Assembly (NCBI RefSeq): GCF_023721935.1
Contig: NC_064807.1
Coordinates: 77,082,001 to 77,146,000 of the forward strand
DNA: 64,000 nt
Direction: 5' to 3'
DNA from: Panthera uncia
Taxonomy: Eukaryota > Chordata > Mammalia > Carnivora > Felidae
This document shows positions 31,391-41,895 of the stretch, in pieces; the first letter of the stretch is position 1, and each line of letters opens with the position of its first letter. The translations under genes and the position numbers were made by a program. The notes under the pieces are model-generated. The model searched no databases. It saw nothing but the letters and a program-made list of their open reading frames with translations, and had not been told where the DNA came from.

Positions 31391-32517
31391 GAGACTCCAA
31401 TTTTTTGCCGTGTTACTTGGACTGCCGGTGACATGTTTATTTAATCAACCACCTGTTCCTGTTTTTACCTCTAAGATGTGTGCCACCGAAGAGGCAGGGA
31501 CAAAGGCCCTCGCCGCTCCCACACACACGTGGGCTCGGCCATCACGGGGTGGGGGGGAGGGGGGGACGGAGACAGATTTCACAGCCAATTCACACCCACC
31601 CGTTGCAGGGCTTGCTCTCTGGTCAGCAGCTCTCAAGCAGATGGATAACGCCAGGTGGCCGCCGAGCACCGCAGGTAGGAGTCTTCTGGAACACGAGCCA
31701 TTGAGGTGGCACAGCAGCAGATGATGGCTGGGACCCCAAGAGAGTTCAGCCTGCGTCTGTGTTCCCTCCGCCTACACAGTGGGGAGACACCCTGGTGAGT
31801 GAATGGTGCCCCTCCCAGGGGACACCGGCCATCTAGACCCCCAGGTGCTCAGAGACGGAAGGAGCCTGAGAGATCCGTCACTCGTCGATGCAGCCTTCAG
31901 AGAGACAGAATTAGTTCTCGCCGCTCACAGTTTGGCTCAGGTTAGAAAGACGGGCGCCGGTACCGGCATGGTTGATTCCAGAGGCGAAGAGTACAGTACG
32001 CAGACCGCTTCAGCCATCCCGACAAAGGATTCCAGGGTCCTGTACTAAAACCGTGATGCTGGAAAGAATAAGAGGGATGATCCAAGCGAGTGCATCAGTG
32101 AAACTTCTGAAGCATCAAGCTTCTGAAGTCATTTTCCTGTTGTTGTTGGTTGTTTTTTTCTTTTTTTGGTACCAATTTCCCCTCTGCTCCCACACTGTCT
32201 CACTCTCGACACCCTTCACGGCAACTCATCCTTCTTTTGGACTACGCGTAAGTAAGGTGTGAATGACTCCTACCAGCATAGATGGCCGATGGTGGCTGCG
32301 TCCCTATAGGGGACACAAGACATCATATGCAGGGTGCAGTTATGACGGCAGAATGTCCACATCAACTTGGGGATGGAGAGACACCTGAGCCATCAAGACT
32401 TCTCAGTACTATCGACGTCCTCGGGGGTCCTTCTCGCACTGAGCACGCTCACAGTCATGTGATGAAGAAGCACGGTTTCCCCGATTTTTTCTAGCAAAAG
32501 AAAACTCTCAAATCTCA

Positions 32518-32519
<2 letters not shown>
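31391..32519. other. Unassigned, repeat-poor, with a G-rich patch
   Basis: About 1.1 kb without a recognised repeat. A G-rich patch at 31546-31565 could form a quadruplex. Open frames of up to 104 codons show no domain. Confidence 0.4.

Positions 32520-32520
<1 letters not shown>

Positions 32521-32554
<34 letters not shown>
32521..32554. repeat. (TG)17 microsatellite
   Basis: Uninterrupted 34 bp of TG. Confidence 0.98.
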
Positions 32555-32555
<1 letters not shown>

Positions 32556-32727
32556 CAGCATATTCAAATCAGTGAAAGGGGCCCCCAGTAGGACACTGGA
32601 GAGAGAGGTGAAGAATTCCTTTTGAAAATAAATGTCCGCACGGATCGCACTCACACACGGCACAGGAGAGCAGAAATGTCTAGGGGGCTGCTCTAATGAA
32701 TACAGAAGAATGATCTATAATTAGGGA

Positions 32728-32946
32728 AACTTTTTTTTTAAGTTTATTTATTTATTTTAAGAGAGAGAGAGACGGCGTGAGTAGAGGAAGGGCAGACAAA
32801 GACGAGGAGAGAGAGAGAATCCCAAGCGGGCTCTGCACTGTCAGCACAAAGCCCGACGATGCGTGGCTCCAACTCACGAACCGTGAGGTCATGACCTAAG
32901 CCAAAGGCGGATGGATGCTTAACCAACTGAGCCTCCCAGGCGCCCC
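32728..32946 (-). repeat. Felid SINE
   Basis: Antisense copy from AAGTTTATTTATTTATTTTA to GAGCCTCCCAGGCGCCCC. GGGAAACTTTT occurs on both sides as the target-site duplication. Confidence 0.95.
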
Positions 32947-32984
32947 GGTCCGGGGAAACTTTTCAGCATCACCACCTCCCATGA

Positions 32985-33115
32985 TCTCCCAGAACACACC
33001 TGGGAAGTAGCTACTGTCCTTATCCCGGCTATACTGCTGAGAAAACTGAGGTTCAGAGAGGTTGGGAACTTGCCCAAAGTCACACAGCAAGGAGGTGGCA
33101 GGACCAGATCTCAGA
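32985..33115 (-). repeat. MIR SINE
   Basis: 'ctgagaaaactgaggttcag', 'gaacttgcccaaagtcacac' and 'agcaaggaggtggcagg' are strong antisense MIR landmarks. Confidence 0.88.
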
Positions 33116-33139
33116 CCAAAATGTGGTAAACACCAAGGG

Positions 33140-33500
33140 CCTAGCTAGCTTTTCTCCATCCAGAATTTTCCCACCCCCGGTCATGAATATGCATTGGGTT
33201 TATTTGGAATAATAACACCTTCCAGCTCCTCTGGAGAGAAGAGAACCTACGGGTGCCTTCAATCTGGATGGATATTGCCTCGCCAGAAATTCATTTATGG
33301 AGTAAGCAACAGTCTCCCTCTCTCTGTAAACCTGCATTCCGCCAAATGAATATATAATGAGGCTTGGGAACATTGAGACATTATTTTCCAGCAAATCCTG
33401 GACCATTTAGAAGGAGATCAGACCTTGCTTTGCTTGGCAAGGGAGCTGTGTTAGTGAGTCATTCCAAAGCATAAAAGGGCAGCACAGAAGCAGTCACTGG
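33140..33500 (+). promoter_or_regulatory. Repeat-free block with AP-1-like and TATA-like motifs
   Basis: TGAGTCAT (AP-1 consensus, 33455-33462) lies 8 bp before ATAAAAGGG (33471-33479, TATA-like). Upstream are AATATGCATTGGGTTTATTT and AAATGAATATATAATGAG. A start would be expected near 33500-33510, just before an A-rich run. No downstream exon could be identified, so this is only a candidate promoter or enhancer. Confidence 0.3.
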
Positions 33501-34300
33501 GGAGGGGGAAAAAAAAAAAAAAGAAAGAAAAAAGGTGTCAGAGCCAAGAGCAGAAGGCGAGGTCAAGGGTGAGAGGGGAACTAGGGAAGGAGGAAGGAGA
33601 AAGGAGGAGGAAGCAGTTGCCCTACGCTGCACAGAGATGCCCTTGAAATGCAGACACCAGGTCAGATCTCAATATAGCACCTGGTCCTCAGCTCCTAGGA
33701 AGGGACTGGGGTTAGCGCTTCTGTCTGGCCAGAAAAGCAGCTGGAAAATGGAGCTAAAAGCACGGCCACTCATTTCCCCCCCGACCCCCCCAACACACAC
33801 CCCAACACGCACAACTTTGAATGCCTCCAAATGCCGGGGAGAGAAAGGGTGCTGGGTCCAAAGACAGGGGTGGGCCGGAAGGGGGAAGCGGCCGGAAAGC
33901 CGATCAAAACCACTTTCAAGTTCAGATTAAACTCCGCAGATTGCAGGAGGCCAATTTAATGGGAAACGTTCCCTGTTCTCCCTGTCCCCTCCCTCTGGCT
34001 TCCCAAGGGAAGGGGACTGGGCTGTGATGTTGCTCATCAGAGAAACCCATGGGTACCAGATCTTATCCAAATGAGCAGCTGTGGAAGGCTAAAAAGATAG
34101 AACTGGGAAAAAAAAAAACCAGTTTACCAAGTGTTGAAAGGGAAAGGAGGGTGGGAGAGAGGGATTTTAATTACCCTGCATCCTTCCTGGGGAGGGGCGG
34201 GACACCCAGGGACATTTAAAAGCCATTAGCTCTGAAAGATGAAGCTGGTGAGACATGGGTTGGGGAGGGGGCCCTCCGGCCTGGAAAATAGGGTACAGCT
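33501..34300. other. Unassigned sequence
   Basis: A-rich run at 33510-33533, then purine-rich sequence and nothing recognisable. Near 34165-34235, GATTTTAATTACCC and AAGCCATTAGCTC look homeodomain-like. A frame at 33535-33930 lacks an ATG and known features. Confidence 0.35.
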
Positions 34301-34304
34301 CAGC

Positions 34305-34385
34305 CCCTTTACTTTTGCAAGCCTCAGTTTCCCCACATGGAAAACAGGAACGGGGTGACACTGATGCCACAGTGCTCTCCTGAGC
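34305..34385 (+). repeat. MIR 3' fragment
   Basis: 'gcctcagtttccccacatgg' followed by 'aaaacaggaacggggtgac' in sense MIR. Confidence 0.75.
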
Positions 34386-34389
34386 CAGC

Positions 34390-34625
34390 ACGCACAGTGG
34401 CTAAGCCTTCGGAGCCTGTTCAAATCACTCCTCTCCCGCCTATAAGCTGCGTGACCCTGACAAGGGCCCTGACTTCTCTGAGCCTCAGTTTCCTTCCTGT
34501 GAAATGGCAGCCGTGATCATTCCCACCTGTCAGGAGTACGGTAAGGATTACATGAGTCCGTCTGAAGTGCACGAAATAGCATGTGGCCCACAGAATCCAC
34601 CAACGTAGAAGCTACCGTTGTTCTC
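34390..34625 (+). repeat. MIR SINE, nearly full length
   Basis: 'cacagtggctaagccttcgg', 'gcgtgaccctgacaaggg', 'tgagcctcagtttccttcct', then 'gtaaggattacatgag'. Confidence 0.87.
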
Positions 34626-34659
34626 ACGAGGTGAGCCAGAATTTTCTTGCAGAGCATGG

Positions 34660-34767
34660 CGGGATTTAGAGGAGAAGGACTCCGAAAGACACAGATTCAA
34701 GACCTGGTCCTTCAGGTTATTCAGCTTATCCCTAAACCTCAGCCTTTTCATCCAAAATCGGAAGCCT
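34660..34767 (+). repeat. MIR fragment
   Basis: 'gacacagattcaagacctgg' and 'aaacctcagccttttcatcc' match sense MIR, third in a row in the same direction. Confidence 0.65.
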
Positions 34768-34784
34768 GGGGGGGGGGGGGGGGG
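34768..34784. repeat. Poly-G run, 17 G
   Basis: Uninterrupted 17 G at the 3' edge of the MIR fragment. Confidence 0.97.
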
Positions 34785-34914
34785 CGTGAGATGAGGCATA
34801 TGCTCTGTGACCCTGAGGTCAACACCGCTGTCGTCTGTGGTCAGTGGGGCTGGGGAGCTATTTTCAGCGGGTTTGAGGTTAGCAGTCATGCAAGATGAAT
34901 GAATTCTAGCGATC

Positions 34915-35455
34915 CGCTGAACGACATATCGCCCATAGCTAACGATAGTGGGTCGTGCAACGTTGTTAAAATTGTGAGGTGAGTTAACTCTCCCGTTAAG
35001 TGTTCTTACCACAAAAGAATGAAGCACGAAAAGGGAGGGAGTGGGGGCATGTGGAAACTTCTGGAGGTGATGGATATGCTTATTATCTTGGCTTTGGTGA
35101 GAGTGTCACAGGCGTATGTAGAAAGATACACACATCGCGTTGCGTACTTTAAGTAAGTGTGCTTTGTGGGGCGCCTGGGTGGCTTCGTCGGTTGGGTGTC
35201 CCACTTCGACTCCGGTCATGGTCTGTGAGTTCGAGCCCGGACTCGAACAGCCTGAACAGGATGAACAGCCTGGAGCCTGCTTCGGATTCTGTCTCTCTCT
35301 CTCTCTCTCTCTCTCTGTCCCTTCCCCCCTCACGCTCTGTCTCTCTTGCTCTCTCTCTCAAAAATAAACCTTAAAATAAGTTAAAAAAATAGAAAAAATA
35401 AAGTATGTGTGCTTTGTGGTTTATCCATTATACCTCAATGAAGCTGTTCGAAAGG
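34915..35455 (+). mobile_element. Old L1 3'-end, interrupted by a SINE
   Basis: 'cccatagctaacgatagtgg', 'ggaggtgatggatatgctta' and, beyond the SINE, 'ttatacctcaatgaagctg' are the L1M-type 3' UTR. Confidence 0.85.
35170..35400 (+). repeat. Felid SINE with 19-bp target-site duplication
   Basis: Flanks AAGTAAGTGTGCTTTGTGG (35151-35169) and AAGTATGTGTGCTTTGTGG (35401-35419) differ by one base. The B box is partly deleted and the region after it is rearranged (GAACAGCCTGAACAGGATGA). Confidence 0.95.
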
Positions 35456-36145
35456 GAAATTTTATTATGCAATGACAATTTTATATTATGAATATGTTGT
35501 ACTTTAGAGGGAAAAGGATAATTAGACAGAAAATGATTAGAGGTCCCATACCTTTTCAATACACATAAATTGGATTTTGCTTGGCGTTCAATAATGTATT
35601 ACTATGTAAAATAAACAAACAAATGAATAAATATTCCTGTTAGCTCTAAAGGACTTCTCACACCCTTAAATTCCGGGATGCTATTCTGCACCTCTTAGGG
35701 TTTTGTGCACGTACCTTCGTAGCCGACAAGATCCAGAATGTGGTGGAATATCATCCCCACGGTGCTCTGGGAGCAGGTTAGCATGTCTCCAGCTGGACAA
35801 CCACGAAATTGTTGGGTTGAGTTGTCTCGTAAGGTCTCTGCAAGCAGGACCTCCAACCTGCCAGGGAAACCCATGGCTACTAACAGTCACAGACAGCAGG
35901 GTGCTTTCTGCTTCTCTTCTTCTAGTGGGCAAGACGCAAGATGCTTGACCTTGGAGAGAAGTCTGTTCAAAGCCATGGCGGCCCCAAGGAGGATTGATCA
36001 GCCATCAGCTACTTCTCCTGATCTACAGAGTGCTATGGCCTTGTCCATGTTAAGAACAAAGCCCATTGCTTCGAGTCAGTTCTACCTCTTGTTGTTGGAG
36101 TTGGTGCGGCATAGAGGAAGGACAAGGAGTGGGGTCACTCCTTGA
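35456..36145. other. Unassigned sequence
   Basis: AT-rich to 35640, then unrecognised. A 135-codon frame at 35738-36145 shows no known domain. Confidence 0.4.
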
Positions 36146-36149
36146 CCCC

Positions 36150-36290
36150 TGGCATGGGGTCTGATCTGGCCACTGGCATGCGCTGTGCTATCTTTGAAGC
36201 CTCTTTTCCCCCTCTGGGCCTCCATTTCTCCTTGGGGGAATGGGAGCTAATGGCTCTTAAATTATCTGGAACATCGAATGTTCTACATTA
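36150..36290 (+). repeat. Diverged MIR fragment
   Basis: 'tctgggcctccatttctcct' then 'gggggaatgggagctaatgg' suggest sense MIR. Confidence 0.5.
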
Positions 36291-36399
36291 CATCTCCACC
36301 TCTAAAGTAAGCCCTGTAGAACTGTGGCGGACCGTGACTGAAGAGGCCCCCTTGACCACCTGTGGGCGTCCGCACCCTTGTATAACCTTCCCTCGCCAC

Positions 36400-36885
36400 C
36401 CCCCCCCCTTGGAACACAGGCAGGGGCTGTGACTTGTTTTGAGCCAATATGGCAAAGATGATGGGATGCTATTTCTATGATTACTTACATGAGATTGTAA
36501 CATCAGTTTTGCTAGAAGATTCTCTCCTTGTGAAAAACGAGTGGCCATGCCAAGGAAGCCCATGTGGCTAGGAACCAGTGGGGACATGGGGGCGGTCTCC
36601 AGCCACCAGTAAGAAGTTGGTGTCCTTGGGACCACAGCTGCGAGGAGCTACATTCTACCAAGACCACGGAAGCCCCTGACCACCCAGAGTGACCACGCCA
36701 AGGCTAAAGACGAGATGCGAGCCGACCAACACCTGGATTTCGGCCGCAGGAGCTCCTATGGTGAAGGACCCAGTCAACCACAACCTGTGCTCCTGACCCA
36801 CGGACACCAAAATAATTAACGTGTGGTGCTTGCAGCCACCAAGTTGGTTACAACATCAGGGACAGCAACAGATAATTCATGCAAC
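36400..36885 (+). mobile_element. MaLR/MLT1-like LTR
   Basis: Ancient LTR of the ERVL-MaLR kind, non-coding. Landmarks: 'gcccatgtggctaggaacca', 'cctgacccacggacaccaaa', 'gcagccaccaagttggttac' and end 'agcaacagataattcatgc'. Strongly diverged; subfamily not assigned. Confidence 0.6.
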
Positions 36886-38080
36886 GTGATAGAATGTTTA
36901 AACGCTGCTACTCTGGGGACATACCATGAATAACTATTGAATGAACGTTGATAATAACTGCGTTACTCAAAGGCCCTGCGTTATTCAGGGCCTCCTTCTG
37001 CAGAAAAGGTCCCTACACGCCGCGTCTGCCTTCTGGGCAGCCCAGCTTCTCCCGTGTGATCTGGTTCCCGGCTCCAGCCAGTGACTCAGCACCGTCCCGT
37101 GGAAATACAACGCGAGCCACGCATGTGATCGTAGATTTTTCCGGCGGACGCATTCACACGGTAAAAAAGGGGAGTAAAGGCGATGTTAGCAACATCTGTG
37201 ATTTAACCAACACGTAAGCATGTCACCTCAACACGTGGCGGGTGACGATGCAGGCAGTGCGGCGTTAACCGGGCACCTGCTCTGGAGGCAGCGAGTCCGT
37301 AGGTCGGTCGTCCATCAGAGCATCCAGCCTGTGATCTCTCCTGCAAAGAGGAGAGGGACCGGTCACATTTCTTCGGTAGGTAGTCTGAACTAAGAAGCAC
37401 GAAAAGACGGGCCCGTTGCTGTCAGGGGCTGCCCCTGAAGGGTGGGGATGGCGGGGGGGGGGGGCGCTCAGCCGCCGTGAGGGGCTGGGAGCGGGGTTCA
37501 GTGTGGAGGAACGGGTCTCAGAAAACCTGAAAGCAGAGACAAGCAAATGGCAGGGGAACGCAGCAGGTAAATGGAGCGTAACTGGAGGCAGGTTATTGGA
37601 GAAAAGAACGGTCTAGCCTTCTTGCATTCAACAGGCGGATTTCCATGCCTTCATCCCTAAACCCAGGCCCAGACACCGGCTGGAAAAGCCCTGTCACAGG
37701 ACCCCAAGCACCCCAGCTGCCTCCCGGTGGTGATGCCGGGGGGCCCCCGGGAACCCCTTTCCTCTACATCGCACTGAGGCGAAGATAGCAACCTCAAGCG
37801 CGCTAAGAGCTCCTACGCCAACCCAAGATGACACCACCTTCCCGCCCCCCGTGACGTGAGGACGTCTACACTGGTCCTCCTGGACAAGGCGGAGGTGGTC
37901 CTTTTTCACCGAACTCCACTGGCTGAGTGTTTCTGAACGGGACTCTGGGGCTCAGATTCAATCAGCGTGCAGAAGACAACGTAATGGAATAAGTACCTCC
38001 GTATTCGCGCCTCCCGACGCGAAGCCCTGCTCCACCTGCTGGTTCGAACCCCACGTCCGCGCCTTCCTGCCTCTACCCCT
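36886..38080. other. Unassigned, GC-richer
   Basis: 37085-37200 ('ggaaatacaacgcgagccac', 'gcatgtgatcgtagattttt') resembles a diverged DNA-transposon MER. A 12-G run lies at 37453-37464. Frequent CpG but no dense island. The reverse frame 37906-38439 (177 codons) overlaps an L2 and has no domain. Confidence 0.4.
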
Positions 38081-38084
38081 TCCT

Positions 38085-38240
38085 TCAGTAAGTATTTCCT
38101 GAGCACCCGCTCTGTGCGCTGGACCCTGGCGATACGTGACGACGCAAAGAAAGCCATCCTCCGTACTCTTGATGCCCAGAGTCTCGTACAGGTTCTGGAT
38201 AGAAGTCCAACCACCGGCCGTGAGCCCGCGTAGTGGTTAC
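38085..38240 (-). repeat. L2 LINE 3' end
   Basis: 'cagtaagtatttcctgagca' and 'cccgctctgtgcgctggacc' are antisense L2. Confidence 0.75.
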
Positions 38241-39085
38241 AGCACCAGGGGCCGGGAAGGAGGTTCAGGGAGCGCCGAGGGCATGTGACCGGGGGCCCTG
38301 TCCAGTCTGGGGGACCAGGGCAGACTTCCCCAAGGAAGCAGAGTCTGAGCCGAGGCCCCGGGGATGCTTGAGATCGAGCAGGAGAAGGACAGGGTGGCCG
38401 TCCCGGGACCCGGTCCACCAAGGTGGGCAGGGGTGGCACCTTTTTCTCAGGGACGCCGCTGGCCGCCTGCCCTCACTTACCGGATGCGGACATTCCAAAC
38501 CTGTACTCCAGTTTGACCTGTCAATTTTTCTAAGCCTTGACCACCCTTTATCAAAATGTGTATCGACGTGAGAAAGCGAATGTCTGCCACCCCCCCCCCC
38601 CCCGCCTCGGGCAACTGCGAAATTGAAATCCTGTGAAGATGCAACAGCACATTTCCGATTTTAATTATTTTCCATCTTCCTTGGCTGGTTCGTGCTTTCC
38701 GATGACTCCTCTCATTCCCTCCTAGAAGCGGTCGCCACTCCCTCCCCCGGGGGTCGGGGTGGGGGGGGGGGGATACGCTTATCTCTACCGATGTAGGCAA
38801 TGTTTCGAGGACATCAAGATTCGACTGGAGGAGTAGCGTGAGGGACGTCTGCTCTCCTAGAAGGTGCTAGAAACAAGCAGCTCGAACAAAGACCACTTCC
38901 CCAAACCCGGGTGTATCCTGAGCAGCAATGAACTTGGAGGTACACTTGGACTCAAATTTGGACTCTCATGCTAAGTAGCTGGGTGACCTGGACCCTGCCA
39001 CTTTACTTAGGGCCACAACCTGCCCTTAGGGCTTTTCGGGGATTGGCTCTCTCAGCCCCTGTGGCGGCTATGGGCCAGGAGGTGT
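38241..39085. other. Unassigned, with C14 and G12 runs and a MIR scrap
   Basis: C14 at 38590-38603 and G12 at 38761-38772. 'gctaagtagctgggtgacct' at about 38970 is a MIR scrap. Nothing else recognised. Confidence 0.45.
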
Positions 39086-39089
39086 TCGC

Positions 39090-39230
39090 AGCCCTGGTTT
39101 GCACTCCAGGAGAGAAACGGAGACACACACGCTTTGCCCCGGATGCCCTAGGGGCCGAGGGCGGAGCTGGGACATGAACCTGGCCAGTCTGTCTCCAGGA
39201 TCCCTACTTTTACCACACGGCTTGAGTTTC
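39090..39230 (-). repeat. MIR SINE
   Basis: 'gagctgggacatgaacctgg' and 'ccagtctgtctccaggatcc' are antisense MIR. Confidence 0.65.
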
Positions 39231-39237
39231 TCGGTGA

Positions 39238-39398
39238 TTCCCCTTTCAAATATGGGGAACCTTGAGGCTCAGGGGGGGAAGCTCACTTGCCGAAGTTCAC
39301 ACAGCCTGCAAAATGGCCAGAGCTGCGACGTGGACCCAGGTAGTCCGGCTTCAGAGCCCTGCTCTTACCCCCTAGATGCGGCTGCCTCTGAAGACGGC
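39238..39398 (-). repeat. MIR SINE
   Basis: 'ggaaccttgaggctcagggg', 'cacttgccgaagttcacaca' and 'cagagccctgctcttacccc' in antisense order. Confidence 0.85.
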
Positions 39399-39619
39399 CC
39401 TGCCTTGGTGAGCCAGGCTGAGGCCTGGCGGGGGGCGGGGGGCGCTAAAGTCATTAATCCCTAAAAACAGGGGAGGATTACCTTCCCAACCAAGTTTCAG
39501 TGAGGGTTCGTTTCATCCGCAAATGCTCCTTACCACAATGATCAACCCATAGCGAGGAAACAGGTGATGAAGCTTAGTCGTTCCCATTTACGGTGCCGTT
39601 ATGATGACTGTCATCGCTG
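39399..39619. other. Unassigned sequence
   Basis: G-rich patch at 39427-39443; otherwise nothing recognised. Confidence 0.4.
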
Positions 39620-39812
39620 TCATCATGGGGTCCCTAAAAGCACCGGTTCCAGGGCCAACAAACATGGGCTCAAACCTCCCCACCGTCATTTACCGGCTGT
39701 AAGACCTCGGGCAAGGAACCTGCCCACCCCCCGCGGAACCAAGGATGTCGTATCTCACATGCCTCACACTGAGCCTGACTCCTACTCTGTGCTCCATAAG
39801 GAGAAGTGACGA
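39620..39812 (+). repeat. MIR SINE
   Basis: 'aacaaacatgggctcaaacc' and 'taagacctcgggcaaggaac' in sense MIR order. The young SINE lies just beyond its 3' end. Confidence 0.72.
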
Positions 39813-39833
39813 TCGTTAAGAAAACGTGGACAG

Positions 39834-40056
39834 GGGCACCTGGGTGGCTCAGTCGGTTGAGCGTCCGACTTCAGCTCAGGTCACGATCTCACGGTTCATG
39901 AGTTCGAGCCCCGAGTCAGGCTCTGGGCTGATGGCTCAGAGCCTGGAGCCTGCTTCCGATTCTGTGTCTCCCTCTCTCTCTGCCCCTCCCCCGTTCATGC
40001 TCTGTCTCGCTCTGTCTCAAAAATAAATAAACATTAAAAAAAATTAAAAAAAAAAA
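39834..40056 (+). repeat. Young felid SINE with perfect 16-bp target-site duplication
   Basis: Little-diverged copy with intact head GGGCACCTGGGTGGCTCAGT and B box GAGTTCGAGCCCCGAG. Both flanks read AAGAAAACGTGGACAG (39818-39833 and 40057-40072) with no mismatch. Confidence 0.97.
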
Positions 40057-40072
40057 AAGAAAACGTGGACAG

Positions 40073-40571
40073 TGGGGCCCACTTACAACAGGTGCATGCC
40101 CCAACAGCCCACTCATCCCAGGAGAGAGGAATCTGCTATTTCTTGGGTGGGAGCGAGACCAGAAACCATCTCTTCTCTACCATCATCCCGCCCCATTTCT
40201 TCTGTGATAGCTCTGAGCTCCCCCAGGGCAGGAGGAATCATTGTCCGACAGCCAAGGTGGGGGCGGAGGGAGCTGGCTGCCTTTGAAGGAGGGAGCTCCC
40301 TGTCAAGGAGGGGTTCAAGCTGAAAACCCATGGCGGAGATGCTGCAGAGAGAACGCAAAAGTGAATCGGGGAAGGCAGGAAATGACGAGAGACCGGGGCA
40401 GACGGTGTGGATCAGAGCAATGGTTGTGAAACCGGGTTCATGGAACCCCGGGCCTAGAACAGGCCCTCAAGTTTAGACACAGAGGATGGAAGAGGTCAGA
40501 TGGCTGAGGGTCCAGGGTCCCCTCCCGCTCCTCCAAGAAGAGAATCTCCACTTTTATTGGTTTGGGGATGG
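40073..40571. other. Unassigned sequence
   Basis: No repeat or exon recognised. Confidence 0.4.
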
Positions 40572-40990
40572 AGGTTTCTATCAGTTAGCTATTGCCACAG
40601 AATTGCTGCTTTAAAATACCACAAAACCTCAGGGACTGAAACGATGAACATTCACCCCTCACTCGTCTGTGTGGCTCGGGCGACCTAGGCTGTACCGTTT
40701 TGATCTAGGCCGTCGCACTTGTCATGGGGGGAGGGGCAGGGACAGGCCGGGATCAACTGATCAGAGCTGGGTTTGGCTGGCACAGTTTGGCCCCGTTCCA
40801 AGCGCCTCTCCTTCTCCTCCGGAAACCAGTGGGGGTACTCTAGGCCTGTCCTTCGAGACAGTCATCTTGCGTCTCTCCTGTGTTTTAGGCCGTTTGGAAA
40901 AGCCGATACTCCTCTATATGGGTAGCCTCAGAAGAAAGACGGCTGAGACCCTCACGTTTGCCTTTCTGAATAGATTTGGGTTTTGCCACA
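40572..40990 (-). mobile_element. MaLR/LTR-like ancient repeat
   Basis: Starts 'tatcagttagctattgccac' with 'gggactgaaacgatgaacat' and 'gggtttggctggcac'. Same family as 41250-41895 and in inverted orientation to 36400-36885. Confidence 0.55.
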
Positions 40991-41249
40991 TCGCTGATAT
41001 CACAGGTTGGGAAGGATAGGAATTTCGAGGGAGAGGCAATGACGACTTTTCTCGGTGAGACCTAAGCCCCAAGAGACCCAGAACAACAAGTGGAAAGCAT
41101 AAGATCCCAGAAAGGGGAAGGAGAATGGATAAGGCTTCCAAAGAAGTTTTCGCCTCCACCGAGAAAGGAGAATAAAGTGTGACGGGGGGACGAGAAGAGG
41201 AGAAATACTGGATCTTAGGTTCCCAGCCTCCTGAGCTAAGTTTTGGGTG

Positions 41250-41895
41250 TGGGAGTGTATCAGTTACTCACCGACCCACAAATACTGCGTAACAAACACA
41301 AAATCTTTTTTTTTTTATTTTTTTAATTAAGCTTATTTATTTTTGCCAGAGACAGAGTGCGAGCACGAGTTGGGGAGGGGCAGAGAGAGAGAGAGGGAGA
41401 CACAGAATCCAAAGCAGGCTCCAGGCTCTGAGCCATCAGCACAGAGCCCGACGCGGGGCTCGAACTCACAGACCGCGAGATCATGACCTGAGCCGAAGTC
41501 GGACCCTTAACAAACTGAGCCACCCAGGCGCCCCTGGGGGTTAACTTATTTAAGCTGGGTTTATCTGACGTGGCTCTGCCCTGTGTATCTCTCGTCATCC
41601 TTGGATCAGGGGAAAGCTAAGGAACGTTCTCTTGCTAACAACAGAGGCACAAGAGGGCAACTGGAAAGAGAGGCCTATGAAGACCTGGGCCTGAAGATGA
41701 CACACCATTACTTTTCCCTCATTCCCTTGGCCAGACCAAGTCCCACGAATGAGCTCGAAGTCAAGGAGGGCGGGAAGGTGGGGTGTGACCTGCCTTTATG
41801 GAGAAAATTCCAAAGTCATATGCAAAGAGCATGGATATCAAGAGGGGCAGAAAATCTTGGGGCCGATAGTCCATCTAATCAGGGTGGAATGATAG
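41250..41895 (-). mobile_element. MaLR/LTR-like ancient repeat split by a SINE
   Basis: 'gtatcagttactcaccgacc' and 'tactgcgtaacaaacac' lie before the SINE; 'gcctatgaagacctgggcct' and 'cttggggccgatagtccatc' after it complete the element. Confidence 0.55.
41306..41535 (-). repeat. Felid SINE
   Basis: Antisense copy from poly-T through the GGGGCTCGAACTCACAG B-box region to GAGCCACCCAGGCGCCCC. Confidence 0.96.

Noticed and set aside
37906..38439. 177-codon reverse frame in GC-rich DNA
   Set aside because: Runs through an L2 3' end, and GC-rich DNA has few stops. No domain.
39834..40056. tRNA gene suggested by A- and B-box-like sequences in the SINEs
   Set aside because: The boxes belong to the tRNA-derived SINE head; no complete cloverleaf or mature tRNA 3' end.
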